Assembly: GCA_050249955.1 (NCBI GenBank)
Contig: JBFWPN010000004.1
Span: forward strand, 310,001-374,000
DNA: 64,000 nt
From: CAVVIG01 sp050249955
GTDB taxonomy: Bacteria; Acidobacteriota; Vicinamibacteria; Vicinamibacterales; CAVVIG01
Reading direction: 5' to 3'
In this document: positions 26,535 through 34,626 of the stretch, piece by piece
How the letters are laid out: each line of letters starts with the position of its first letter
How positions within the stretch are numbered: the first letter of the stretch is position 1
Position numbers and translations under genes: made by a program
Notes under the pieces: generated by a model
Databases searched by the model: none
What the model was told of the DNA's origin: nothing
The model's input: only the letters and a program-made list of their open reading frames with translations

Positions 26535-27829
26535 AGACGCTCGTGCGACGTGTCGGGCATGCGACGATCCTCGGTGCCGCGCTGGTCGCGGCCGTGTCGG
26601 CCGGAGCCGTTGGGATTCCACCGGTCTCGCGCCCGGAAGACGTGGGATTTGCGTCCGAGCGGCTGCCGCGCATCCACGACACGGTGCAGCGATATATCGA
26701 CGCGCACCAGATCGCGGGCGCCGTGACACTCGTGGCGCGCCGCGGCAGGGTGGCCCACTTCGAGGCGCACGGACAGATGGATCTCGAGGCGAAGACCCCG
26801 ATGAGGAAGGACGCCATCTTCCGCATTGCCTCGATGTCGAAGCCGGTCACCGGTGTGGCCATCGCCATGCTCATGGAGGAGGGCCGGCTGCGGCTGACCG
26901 ATCCCGTGTCGCGGTTCATCCCCAGCTTCAGGGAGCTGCAGGTGGCGGTGGTGAAGCGGGGCGTCCCGGCACCGCCCGCCGTTGCGGGGCAGCCCCAGCC
27001 GATTCCGCCGTATTACACCGTGCCGGCCAACCGCGAGATCACGATTCGCGATCTGCTGACCCACACCTCCGGCCTCGAGAGCGGGAATCTTGGCAACCGC
27101 GTCGGCGCCCGGCTCGCACCGAGGGACGTGTCGAAGACACTCGCGGATCAGGTGCCGCTCCTCGCGAAGGTGCCGCTCGACTTCCAGCCCGGCTCGCAGT
27201 GGACATACAGCCTGCTCGCCGGCATGGACACCCTCTCGCACATCGTCGAGATCGCGTCGGGGCAGCCCTACGATCGGTTCCTCGAGCAGCGGATCTTCCG
27301 GCCACTCGGCATGACGGACACGGGGTTCGTGGTGCCGGCCGGGAAGGCCGCCCGCATCGCCACGCTCTACAACCGCACCCCGAAGGGCATCGAGCGCGGA
27401 GACACGCCGGCCTGGCTGGCCACGAAGACGTTCTTCTCGGGAGGCGGGGGCCTCTGGTCGACCGCCGAGGACTACGCCCAGTTCGCACAGATGCTGGTGA
27501 ACGGAGGCGAACTCGGCGGGGTACGACTGCTCAGTCCACGCACCGTGGCCTACATGGCCAGCAACCATGTCGGTGATCTCTACACCGGCAACGGTGCCGG
27601 CGCCGGTGTGCAGGGCATGGGCTTCGGGCTCTCGATGGAGGTGGTGCTCGACAATGTCCGCGCCGGCCGGCACACCTCCAGCGGCACCTTCGGCTGGGGC
27701 GGTGCGTTCGGCACGCACTTCTGGGTCGACCCGAAGGAGCAGCTCGTCGGCGTCCTGATGGTGCAGACGCCGGTACCCGAGATCCGGCGCGACTTCGAGA
27801 GTGCCGTCATGCAGGCACTGGTCGACTGA
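26531..27829 (+). CDS. Beta-lactamase-family serine hydrolase
   Basis: A 432-residue exported enzyme with a signal peptide to about residue 27. The SxxK catalytic motif is Ser101-Met-Ser-Lys104 in FRIASMSKPVTG. The YxN-equivalent Tyr is in QWTYSLLAG, where Asn is replaced by Leu. HTSGLES and the C-terminal GTFGWGGAFGTHFWVDP, in place of KTG, match class C-like esterases and D-aminopeptidases rather than true beta-lactamases. It probably hydrolyses an ester or peptide in the periplasm. It is translationally coupled to the cytochrome before it. Confidence 0.85.
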   Translation: MKTLVRRVGHATILGAALVAAVSAGAVGIPPVSRPEDVGFASERLPRIHDTVQRYIDAHQIAGAVTLVARRGRVAHFEAHGQMDLEAKTPMRKDAIFRIASMSKPVTGVAIAMLMEEGRLRLTDPVSRFIPSFRELQVAVVKRGVPAPPAVAGQPQPIPPYYTVPANREITIRDLLTHTSGLESGNLGNRVGARLAPRDVSKTLADQVPLLAKVPLDFQPGSQWTYSLLAGMDTLSHIVEIASGQPYDRFLEQRIFRPLGMTDTGFVVPAGKAARIATLYNRTPKGIERGDTPAWLATKTFFSGGGGLWSTAEDYAQFAQMLVNGGELGGVRLLSPRTVAYMASNHVGDLYTGNGAGAGVQGMGFGLSMEVVLDNVRAGRHTSSGTFGWGGAFGTHFWVDPKEQLVGVLMVQTPVPEIRRDFESAVMQALVD

Positions 27830-27861
27830 CCGTGCGGACGCTCTGCCTGTTCCTGTTGCTG

Positions 27862-28029
27862 GCGAACACGAATCGCGAGTTCGGCACGGTGAACGGCGTC
27901 CCTGCCCACGGCGCGTCGATGAGTGGCGCCGGTCCCGTCGTCGCAGGCGGCATGGTGCTGGTCGGTTCCGGGTACGGCGCCCTTGGCGGCCGCCCCGGCA
28001 ACATGCTGCTCGCTTTCGGGGTGGACTGA
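27862..28029 (+). pseudogene. C-terminal remnant of a PQQ-type beta-propeller protein
   Basis: About 55 codons, directly after the hydrolase stop, encode the segment FGTVNGVPAHGASMSGAG followed by GMVLVGSGYG and PGNMLLAFGVD. This is the typical end of PQQ-binding-like propellers such as polyvinyl-alcohol dehydrogenase relatives, where a TVNGV strand and a C-terminal SGYG...PGNxLLAF close the last blade. The other blades are absent from the window, and the bases before are occupied by the hydrolase gene. It therefore reads as the relic of a deleted gene. A GTG at 27832 could in principle express it as a 65-residue peptide. Confidence 0.6.
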
Positions 28030-28055
28030 GGCCCCCGACGTGCCAGCCGCTGCAC

Positions 28056-28061
28056 TATGAT
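28056..28061 (+). promoter_or_regulatory. -10-like TATGAT
   Basis: TATGAT lies 28 bases before ATG 28090, with a GGAGAG ribosome binding site between. It indicates that the cytochrome lipoprotein has its own promoter. Confidence 0.4.
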
Positions 28062-28089
28062 GGCGCCAGACAGTTCCGGGAGAGACCTC

Positions 28090-28551
28090 ATGCGCACCTC
28101 TGTATTCGTCCTGTCGATGTCCGCCCTGCTCGCTGGGTGCAGCGCCGCGCCCCAGCCGGTGCCCTTCAAGGCCGTGGCCGAGACCAAGGACATCATGGAA
28201 ATGGTCATGGAACGGCAGGCCGACATCGTCTGGGGGGCCACCGGCACGATCGTCACCGCTGAGGGGGTCGAGGAACGCCGGCCGAAGAGCGAGGAGGACT
28301 GGGTGGCCGTGAAGGCCGCCGCGGTGAACCTCACCGAGACCGGCAACCTGCTGCTGATGCCGGGGCGTGCCCAGGACGGCGACGAGTGGCCCCGCCGCGT
28401 CGAGGCGATGATGGCGCAGGGGCAGAAGATGATCGCCGCCATCGACCGCAAGGACACGCAGGCGATGTTCGACGTGGGCAGCGACCTCTACGACACCTGC
28501 ACGTCCTGCCACATGCACTACATGCCGGAGATCAAGGACCTCTACCGCTGA
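28090..28551 (+). CDS. Cytochrome c'-like lipoprotein (copy 2)
   Basis: A 153-residue lipoprotein with lipobox LLAGC (Cys17). The mature part is helical and ends with one haem motif close to the C terminus (TCTSCHMHYMPEI), very like the copy at 26.0-26.5 kb, including the shared CxxCHxHY and upstream LLLMP segment. The axial His is within CxxCH. The family may use a five-coordinate haem, as in cytochrome c', which binds small gaseous ligands, but this is inferred. A strong hairpin follows the stop. Confidence 0.7.
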   Translation: MRTSVFVLSMSALLAGCSAAPQPVPFKAVAETKDIMEMVMERQADIVWGATGTIVTAEGVEERRPKSEEDWVAVKAAAVNLTETGNLLLMPGRAQDGDEWPRRVEAMMAQGQKMIAAIDRKDTQAMFDVGSDLYDTCTSCHMHYMPEIKDLYR

Positions 28552-28558
28552 ACACACG

Positions 28559-28590
28559 AACGGCCCTGCAACCGGGGTTACAGGGCCGTT
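28559..28590. terminator. Bidirectional terminator hairpin
   Basis: A perfect 10-base-pair stem (28559-28568 with 28581-28590) lies between convergent genes ending at 28551 and 28643. Confidence 0.7.
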
Positions 28591-28642
28591 GGGGGAGCGG
28601 GCCGGCTCCGCGCGGGAGCCGGCGTTGCGGTCTGCCGAGGCG

Positions 28643-29812
28643 CTACTGCGGAATGACGTCGAGTCCGATCTGCAGCGCGAAGCTCTCGGCCTTGCCGAGC
28701 GGGCCGATGTCCGGATCGCCCGGCTGCATCGTGACCTCGATCTTGGTGTTGGCCGGCAGTTCAATCGGATCGACCAGCCAGTAGCGACGCGGCCACTCGG
28801 GCCGTGCATTCCTGAGCTTGATCAGCGGCACCTTCCGTCCCGATGCGGCCACGGCCGTCACCTCCACGGTCGAGTACGGTCCGTCGAGCATCGGGCGCAG
28901 GCCGACGACACGGCCACCCGTGGGCAGTGTGCCGGTGAAGTTCCGCGGTCCGATCGCTTCGTCCTTCGGGCCATCGATCGTCACGGACTGGACCGACTTG
29001 CCGGACAGCGGCTCCTCGACGAAGTAGAAGCCGACGATGCTCTTGTCGGCGAGCGCCTTCTGCTCGTCCTGCCACGACTTCTTGTAGTCCACCTTCAGGC
29101 GGATCTTCGCGCCTGCGGGAACCTTGAAGGCGGCTCCGCTCGGCGGATCCACCGCATCGTCTCCCGGCTCCCAGACGCCGAGCACCGTGCCGTCCTCGAG
29201 CGAGATGTAGGCGCGGCGGACCATGGAGGCGACACCTGGCATCAGGTCGACCGCCTTCACCCACTTCACGTCGGTGAAGCCGGTGGGGATGGTGACCTCG
29301 TTGGAGGCCTGCATCGTGCCGGGTTCGAGCGTGAAGGGCTGCGGCATGGCCACTTCGGCGTCCGGCTTGCCGCCGGGCCAGCCGGTACGCGGCGAGATCG
29401 TGGGCAGCTTCACGCTGAGGTCGCCGTGCGGCGTACCGCCAGTGGCCCAGGTGATGATCTTGTCCAGCTCACGCGGCGTGAGGCTGTGGTTGTTGCGGAC
29501 GGCCGGGCCGGTAGGATCGGCGTACCAGGGCGGCATCGCCCCGGCCAGCAGCATCTCGCGCATCGACTCGGCCCAGGCGATGGCGCCGCCCTCCTTGTCG
29601 TACGTCATCAGTGACATCGGCGCCGGACCGCCCTCGACGTGGCAGCGGCCGCACTTGTCCCTGAGGAGCGGGAAGATGTCGGCGTTGTACGAGAAGGGCG
29701 ACGTCTTCGCCTTGTGCGCGACCACCGGTGTCGTGGTGAGCGCGAGCACGAGGCCCGCAGACATCCCGGCGACTGCACCCCAAACAACCAGACGAGCTCG
29801 GGGACCAGTCAT
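28643..29812 (-). CDS. Monohaem cytochrome with degenerate copper-monooxygenase-like domain
   Basis: A 389-residue exported protein. After the signal peptide it has a haem-c domain with KCGRCHVEGGPAPMSLMTYD and MPPW, exactly as in the widespread cytochromes fused to type II copper ascorbate-dependent monooxygenase (PHM-like) domains. The rest has the same strand order, but the residues usually binding copper appear changed. The His-His of the first site is Arg-Arg (in MVRRAYISL), and the His-Tyr of the second is Asp-Tyr (in LKVDYKK). It is probably a non-catalytic relative that keeps the electron-transfer haem. Its ATG directly follows the stop of the gene upstream, so both form one operon. 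Confidence 0.6.
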   Translation of the reverse strand: MTGPRARLVVWGAVAGMSAGLVLALTTTPVVAHKAKTSPFSYNADIFPLLRDKCGRCHVEGGPAPMSLMTYDKEGGAIAWAESMREMLLAGAMPPWYADPTGPAVRNNHSLTPRELDKIITWATGGTPHGDLSVKLPTISPRTGWPGGKPDAEVAMPQPFTLEPGTMQASNEVTIPTGFTDVKWVKAVDLMPGVASMVRRAYISLEDGTVLGVWEPGDDAVDPPSGAAFKVPAGAKIRLKVDYKKSWQDEQKALADKSIVGFYFVEEPLSGKSVQSVTIDGPKDEAIGPRNFTGTLPTGGRVVGLRPMLDGPYSTVEVTAVAASGRKVPLIKLRNARPEWPRRYWLVDPIELPANTKIEVTMQPGDPDIGPLGKAESFALQIGLDVIPQ

Positions 29813-31198
29813 CTACCGTCCTCCTTCGAAGGCAGCCTTCAGTTCGCCGACGGCCACGGCCATGCGCTCCCACGCCTCGGCCACCTTGGCGCGGTTGCCG
29901 ATGTCGCCGTACCCGTCCAGCTCCCACGCACCGGCCACGACCCGCTTGGCTGCGAGGGTCGCCTGTGCCCGGCGGGCTGCCGGCAGCGAGTTGGCGTGCT
30001 CCTCGAGGACCAGCGCCACCGTCTTGGTGCCCATCGCAGGCAGCCACACTTCACCGATGCTGCCTTCCCGCATCAGCCGCTCGACTTCGCCCGATCGGGC
30101 CGCGAGCTCGGCCAGGAGACCAGCCACATCCTTCGGAAGCACCGCCTCGTTCAGTACGGCGGCAAGGGCGGGTGGCATCGGCGCGATCTCGCCGGCATAG
30201 AGGTCGGGGTTGCCGGGCGGCGGCTGGAACGCGGGCGAGGCCTGGTCGTTGCCAACGGCCGGGGCCTGCGGAGCCGCAGCCGGCGGAGGTGTGGCCGCAG
30301 CCACGGCAGGAGCGGCGGCCGGCTTCGGGGCGGCTGCCACCGGTGCCGCCGGCTTCGGCGCGGCCGGGGCCGCCGTCGGCCGCGGCGTCGCCGTCGGGCC
30401 GATCCGTGCGCCTGCCGTCGTGTCCTTCGACAGCTCGTTGAACTGGAAGTCGAACGGCTGCTCGGCCGTCTGCTTGCTGAACTTCAGCTTCATCGTCGCG
30501 CGCAGCGGGAGGGCGGCGGCTGCGGCAGGAATCGTCGCCTCCATGCTGGTGCCATCCTTGCCGATGGCCAGCGGAGCCGTCGCGATTTCCTTGTCCTTCG
30601 CGTCGCGGATCGCGACGACGCCCGTGATGCCCTTGCCGCGGAGGGCGAGGGGCTTGGTGAAATTGTCGTAGAAGTAGGCACGGAAGAGCCCGTTGGCCGG
30701 GTAGGTGCCTTCCACGTGGTGCCAGGCGTCGGACGCCATGAAGAACTGGCCGCCGTGGCGCGGGTTGTGGTCGCCGTGCGCGCGGAGTTCGTAGCCGATC
30801 TTGCGGGCCGAGCCGTCGCTGCACTTGCCCGGTTCCATGAGCTTCTTGTCCGGGGCGTCGGCACAGGTCCAGGAGACGGCCAACGTGACCTGCACCAGGT
30901 CGCGGCCGTCACGCCGGCACTTGCCCGGCGCGTCGTGCACCTCGAGCGCCTGGTGCACCGGGCACCAGTACTTCGCGTCGAGCCGGACCGGGACGAGGTC
31001 CATCTTGCACTTCGGACAGACACCCGGCTTGTCCTCGAGGACGTCCTCGTCGCCGGGCATGGGGCACACATAGGAGAGCGGCGGCAGTTTCTGCGCGGCA
31101 GCGGTCCTGGCGGTCTGTCCGGCCTGCATCACAGGTGAGGCAGCCAGCGCCAGGCCCACGGCGGCGAGTCCTGCAAGTCTGTTCCACATACCGTTCAT
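29813..31198 (-). CDS. Exported protein with triple heavy-metal-binding motif
   Basis: A 461-residue exported protein. After the signal peptide there are three successive CPM...C-type motifs. The first, YVCPMPGD...GVCPKCKMDLVPV (Cys45, Cys61, Cys64), is the heavy-metal-binding domain seen at the N terminus of CusB-like and CopA-like proteins. The second (YWCPVHQ...GKCRRDGRDLVQV) and third (WTCADAPD...GKCSDGSARK) are increasingly divergent. A beta-rich region with GGQFFMASDAWHHVEGTYP follows, then a Pro/Ala-rich linker (about 265-330) and a helical C-terminal domain. It probably binds Cu or another soft metal in the periplasm. TATAGAAT just upstream suggests a short leader. The alternative start is ATG 31189. 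Confidence 0.65.
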   Translation of the reverse strand: MNGMWNRLAGLAAVGLALAASPVMQAGQTARTAAAQKLPPLSYVCPMPGDEDVLEDKPGVCPKCKMDLVPVRLDAKYWCPVHQALEVHDAPGKCRRDGRDLVQVTLAVSWTCADAPDKKLMEPGKCSDGSARKIGYELRAHGDHNPRHGGQFFMASDAWHHVEGTYPANGLFRAYFYDNFTKPLALRGKGITGVVAIRDAKDKEIATAPLAIGKDGTSMEATIPAAAAALPLRATMKLKFSKQTAEQPFDFQFNELSKDTTAGARIGPTATPRPTAAPAAPKPAAPVAAAPKPAAAPAVAAATPPPAAAPQAPAVGNDQASPAFQPPPGNPDLYAGEIAPMPPALAAVLNEAVLPKDVAGLLAELAARSGEVERLMREGSIGEVWLPAMGTKTVALVLEEHANSLPAARRAQATLAAKRVVAGAWELDGYGDIGNRAKVAEAWERMAVAVGELKAAFEGGR

Positions 31199-31264
31199 TC
31201 TATAGGAGCGGGATGCCGGCGGGGTGCGGTCGACGTTACCGAAATAGGGGTAGGGTCGGGCAGG

Positions 31265-32299
31265 TCAGGCTTCAGACGCCAGGCTCAGCGCGTGCGCGGC
31301 CACGGCGGCAACCCGAACCGCAGCGTCGGGCGCACGTCCGCCCCCTGCGGCTGATCTCTGCTGAATCCCCACAGCCCGGCGGAAGTGCGCCAGCACCTCG
31401 AAGTAGGCCACCGATGACACGTCACGACCGGACCGCCGGGCATAGGCGTCGATGAGTTCCGCGCGGCTGAAGTAGCCGGGCCGTCCAGTGACGCCCCGCT
31501 CGCCGTCGACCGACCCGGCCCCGTCCGGTCCCGTCCACCAGGCCAGCATGCCCCCGAGGTCGGCCAGCGGATCGCCAAGTGAGGCGGTCTCCCAGTCGAG
31601 CACCGCGACCGGCTCGGAGGGACGCAGTGGGTTCAGCAGGATGTGCTCGAGGCGGAAGTCGCCGTGTACCACCGCAGGGTCGAGCGAGTCGGGTGGCTGG
31701 TGTGCGGTGAGCCACAGCGCCAGCGTGTCCATGGCGGGCACCGGTCCGAGGCGCACGTGCCGCCAGCGGTCGGTCCACTCGCGCACGGTCCGATCGAGGA
31801 CGCCGACCGGGCTGCCCAGGTCGGCGAAGGCGGCTGTGCCGGTGTCCACGTCGTGCAGGCGGGCCAGCGTCTCCACCACCGCCTCGCTGACGCCGCGCCG
31901 CAGGTGGGGGTGGCCGGCCAGTGGCATCGGCTCATCGCCGCCGGCAACCAGCCCGCGCCGGCGCTCCACGACGGAGAACGGCACGCCCAGGACGGCGGCG
32001 TCCTCGCAGAACAGGTACGGTCGTGGCGCAAGCGGAAACACCGGGTGCAGTGCAGTGAGCCAGCGGTACTCGCGGGCGACGTCGTGCGTGCCGTCGGAGT
32101 GGGGGCCGGCCAGCGGCCGACGCAGGACGAGTTCCGCACCTCCGGCACGAACCAGGGTGGTCCTGTGCGTGCGACCGTCGGGCAACGGGGTGATGTGCAG
32201 GGGTTCGTCGAGCCGCAGGCCGGGCAACTGGCCGTCATCCAGGTGCCAGCGGAGGAAGGAGAGGAGCGCCCCGGCGTCGAGTTCGCCGTTCCCCGTCAT
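31265..32299 (-). CDS. APH-family phosphotransferase
   Basis: A 344-residue protein of the aminoglycoside-phosphotransferase/choline-kinase fold, closest in pattern to the ACAD10/11 N-terminal kinase-like group. The Brenner motif reads HGDFRLEHILLN, so the usual Asn five residues after Asp is His. The metal-binding DWE follows (AVLDWETASLGDPLADL). The family phosphorylates small hydroxylated molecules, and substrate cannot be predicted. ATG 32299 is chosen; a GTG at 32320 is an alternative. The gene diverges from the NTF2-like gene, and the two share a 43-base intergenic region with the TATCAT box. Confidence 0.75.
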   Translation of the reverse strand: MTGNGELDAGALLSFLRWHLDDGQLPGLRLDEPLHITPLPDGRTHRTTLVRAGGAELVLRRPLAGPHSDGTHDVAREYRWLTALHPVFPLAPRPYLFCEDAAVLGVPFSVVERRRGLVAGGDEPMPLAGHPHLRRGVSEAVVETLARLHDVDTGTAAFADLGSPVGVLDRTVREWTDRWRHVRLGPVPAMDTLALWLTAHQPPDSLDPAVVHGDFRLEHILLNPLRPSEPVAVLDWETASLGDPLADLGGMLAWWTGPDGAGSVDGERGVTGRPGYFSRAELIDAYARRSGRDVSSVAYFEVLAHFRRAVGIQQRSAAGGGRAPDAAVRVAAVAAHALSLASEA

Positions 32300-32330
32300 G
32301 GCGCGCGTGTCGCCGTCCACGCTGGCAGAC

Positions 32331-32336
32331 TATCAT
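32331..32336 (+). promoter_or_regulatory. -10-like TATCAT, probable leaderless start
   Basis: TATCAT lies 6 bases before ATG 32343, with no room for a ribosome binding site. The same TATCATGCnGGCATGA arrangement occurs on the minus strand at 50.3 kb. Confidence 0.45.
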
Positions 32337-32342
32337 GCGGGC

Positions 32343-33233
32343 ATGATCACCGTATCGCCGCGCCGCGCGCGCGTACTCCTGTACGCGGCGGTGCCCGTCC
32401 TTGCCCTGCTGGCCCTCCCGGTGTCGCTGCCCGCGCAGGCGGCCCTCGACCCCGCCGCCGTGGCCGTCCGCCGCCAGGCCGCCCTGCAGGCGCTCGATCG
32501 TTACCTGGAAACCTGGAACTCGCGCATGCCCGCGCTGTGGGCCGGTTCGCTCAATTACCCGCACGTGAGGCCCGGGGCCGGGGCCTTCGAGGTGTACCAG
32601 TCGGCGGCGGAGTACGCGGCATCGGTGAATTTCGAGCAGACGCTTCGCACCGGGTGGCACCACAGCGAGTGGGTCTCGCGCGAGGTGCTCCAGGTGGGCA
32701 CCGACAAGGTGCACGTGGCGGGCAGTTGGCAGCGGTTCACGGCTGACGGCACGCCGCAGGTGAGCAGTGCCATCACCTACGTGGTGACCCGCGTGAATGG
32801 CCGCTGGGGCATCCTCTCGCGCTTTGCCGCCGGCACCGGCCGCATCGATGCGGCCACGCAGGCGAGGCACGAGGCCGCCGGGCGCGACGCGGTCACGGCG
32901 TTCTTCGCTGCCTGGAACGCGCACGACGCGGCCGCCGTCGCTGCCGCGATCCACTATCCGCACGTCCGCATCGGTGATGGCCAGGTCGAAGTGTGGCGTA
33001 CGACGGAACAGTTCCTCGCCGGCACGGAGCCCGGGCGCCAGCGCACGTGGCACCAGACGCGGGTTGACGACATGAAGGTCGCGCAAACGACGGCGAACGG
33101 CGTGACCCTCACGGTGTCCATCAGCCGCCTCGGACGCGATGGCCGGGTGCTCTCCACTGATGAAGGCCTGTTCCTGGTGGCGCTGCGCGACGGTGCGTGG
33201 AAGGTGCAGGCGCGCTCGATGATGGGGCTCTGA
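32343..33233 (+). CDS. Exported protein with tandem NTF2-like domains
   Basis: A 296-residue protein with a signal peptide (about residues 1-33) and two copies of a SnoaL/NTF2-like domain. The first (about 40-160) has LQALDRYLETWNSRMPALWAGSLNYPHVRPG, and the second (about 175-295) has VTAFFAAWNAHDAAAVAAAIHYPHVRIGDG. The shared W N...A...NYPHVR pattern shows they arose by duplication. The fold forms a cone-shaped pocket for small hydrophobic ligands. No catalytic residues are evident. The SET-domain gene begins two bases after its stop, so both are on one transcript. Confidence 0.75.
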   Translation: MITVSPRRARVLLYAAVPVLALLALPVSLPAQAALDPAAVAVRRQAALQALDRYLETWNSRMPALWAGSLNYPHVRPGAGAFEVYQSAAEYAASVNFEQTLRTGWHHSEWVSREVLQVGTDKVHVAGSWQRFTADGTPQVSSAITYVVTRVNGRWGILSRFAAGTGRIDAATQARHEAAGRDAVTAFFAAWNAHDAAAVAAAIHYPHVRIGDGQVEVWRTTEQFLAGTEPGRQRTWHQTRVDDMKVAQTTANGVTLTVSISRLGRDGRVLSTDEGLFLVALRDGAWKVQARSMMGL

Positions 33234-33234
33234 C

Positions 33235-34626
33235 ATGGCACGCCTGACACGTGAGGAACGGCTCGCGGAGCGCGAGCACGGGCGACAACTGCTGGCGCGT
33301 GGCGAACGGCTGCGCGAGGCCGGGCGGTACGTGGAGGCCGAACGGGCCCTGAGCGGGGCCGTGCAGGCACTCGAGCGCGGGTGTGGGCCGACGCACCTGG
33401 ACGTGGCGCACGCCCTGAACCACCTCGGCATGTGCAACAAGTACCTCGCCCGGTTCATCGACGCCGGGCTCCAGTACCAGCGCGCGCTGTCAATCGTCGA
33501 GTCGCAGGTCGGACGGGACAACGACCTGGCGGCGAGCCTGTACCACAACCTCGGGGGGCTCGAGCACGCGGCCGGCAACTGGCTGCGCGGGGAACCGTAT
33601 GCGCGGCTGGCGGTGCGGATCCGCACCCGCCTGCACGGCCGCAACCATCCGTTCGTGGCGTCCGACCTCACGGCTCTGGCGGCCCTGCTCGATCGGCTCG
33701 GCCACGTGGACGAGGCCGAGCGGCATTACGCGCGGGCGCTCGCCATCCTGGAACGCGAGCACGGGCCGGACCACCACCTGGTGGCCGTGGCGCTCAACAA
33801 CCTTGGCGCCGTGCGGCACGCTCGCGGGGACAGGGACGAGGCAGAGGCCATGTACCGCCGTGCCCTGGACATCGAAGTCCGGGCGCTCGGTCCCACGCAC
33901 CCGAAGGTGGGGTTCGCCCTGAACAACCTCGCGGTCCTGTTGAAGGATCGACGCCGCTACACGGAGGCCGCCACGCTGTTCCGCCGGGCGCTGAAGGCGT
34001 TCACGCGCGAACTGGGACCCACCCACCCGAACGTGGGCGTGTGCCTGGAAAACTACGCGGCCGTGCTCAGCCGGCTCGGACGGGGCGCGGAGGCGGCCTC
34101 CGCGCTTCGCCGTGCCGGCCGCATCTTCGCCGCCATCGATGCCGTGAACGAGGACGGCGTCGCCGCCACCGGCACCGTCAACCCGCTCTTCACCGGTTTC
34201 CGGCTGGCGGCGCGGCGCTCACCGATCCACCGGATCGGCGTCTTCGCCGACGAGGACATCCCGAAAGGCTACAAGGTGATCGAGTACACCGGTGAACGGA
34301 TCCCGGTGAAGGAGAGCGAGCGACGCTGGAACCCGAAGCGCAGCTATCTGTTCGAGCTGACGACGAAGACGCACCTGGACGGGGCGATCGGCGGCAGCGG
34401 CGCGGAGTTCATCAACCACTCCTGCGACCCGAACCTGAAGACCCGCATCGTCCGGCGGCACATCCTCTACTACAGCACGCGCGACATCAAGGCAGGTGAG
34501 GAGCTCACGGTCGACTACCGGTACGACCACGACACGGACCGGATGCCGTGCTACTGCGGCTCGTCACAGTGCCGCGGCACGATGAACATGCTCCCGCCGA
34601 AGCGGAAGTCGAAGAAGAAGGCCTAG
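33235..34626 (+). CDS. TPR-SET domain lysine methyltransferase
   Basis: A 463-residue cytoplasmic protein. Residues 15-300 form kinesin-light-chain-type tetratricopeptide repeats, with the repeated ALNNLG/ALNNLAVLL and GPTHPxV motifs. Residues about 325-431 are a SET domain: GVFADEDIPKGYKVIEYTGE, catalytic/AdoMet NHSCDPN (394-400) and GEELTVDYRY (421-430). A post-SET Cys cluster follows (CYCGSSQCRG, Cys439, 441, 446), ending in a Lys-rich tail KRKSKKKA. SET enzymes methylate protein lysines using S-adenosylmethionine, and bacterial examples are uncommon. All core motifs are intact. Its stop codon overlaps the stop of a small basic protein on the other strand. Confidence 0.8.
   Translation: MARLTREERLAEREHGRQLLARGERLREAGRYVEAERALSGAVQALERGCGPTHLDVAHALNHLGMCNKYLARFIDAGLQYQRALSIVESQVGRDNDLAASLYHNLGGLEHAAGNWLRGEPYARLAVRIRTRLHGRNHPFVASDLTALAALLDRLGHVDEAERHYARALAILEREHGPDHHLVAVALNNLGAVRHARGDRDEAEAMYRRALDIEVRALGPTHPKVGFALNNLAVLLKDRRRYTEAATLFRRALKAFTRELGPTHPNVGVCLENYAAVLSRLGRGAEAASALRRAGRIFAAIDAVNEDGVAATGTVNPLFTGFRLAARRSPIHRIGVFADEDIPKGYKVIEYTGERIPVKESERRWNPKRSYLFELTTKTHLDGAIGGSGAEFINHSCDPNLKTRIVRRHILYYSTRDIKAGEELTVDYRYDHDTDRMPCYCGSSQCRGTMNMLPPKRKSKKKA

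Noticed and set aside
26531..27829. Antibiotic-resistance beta-lactamase
   Set aside because: YxN is changed to YSL and no KTG is seen, so an esterase or peptidase role is more likely.
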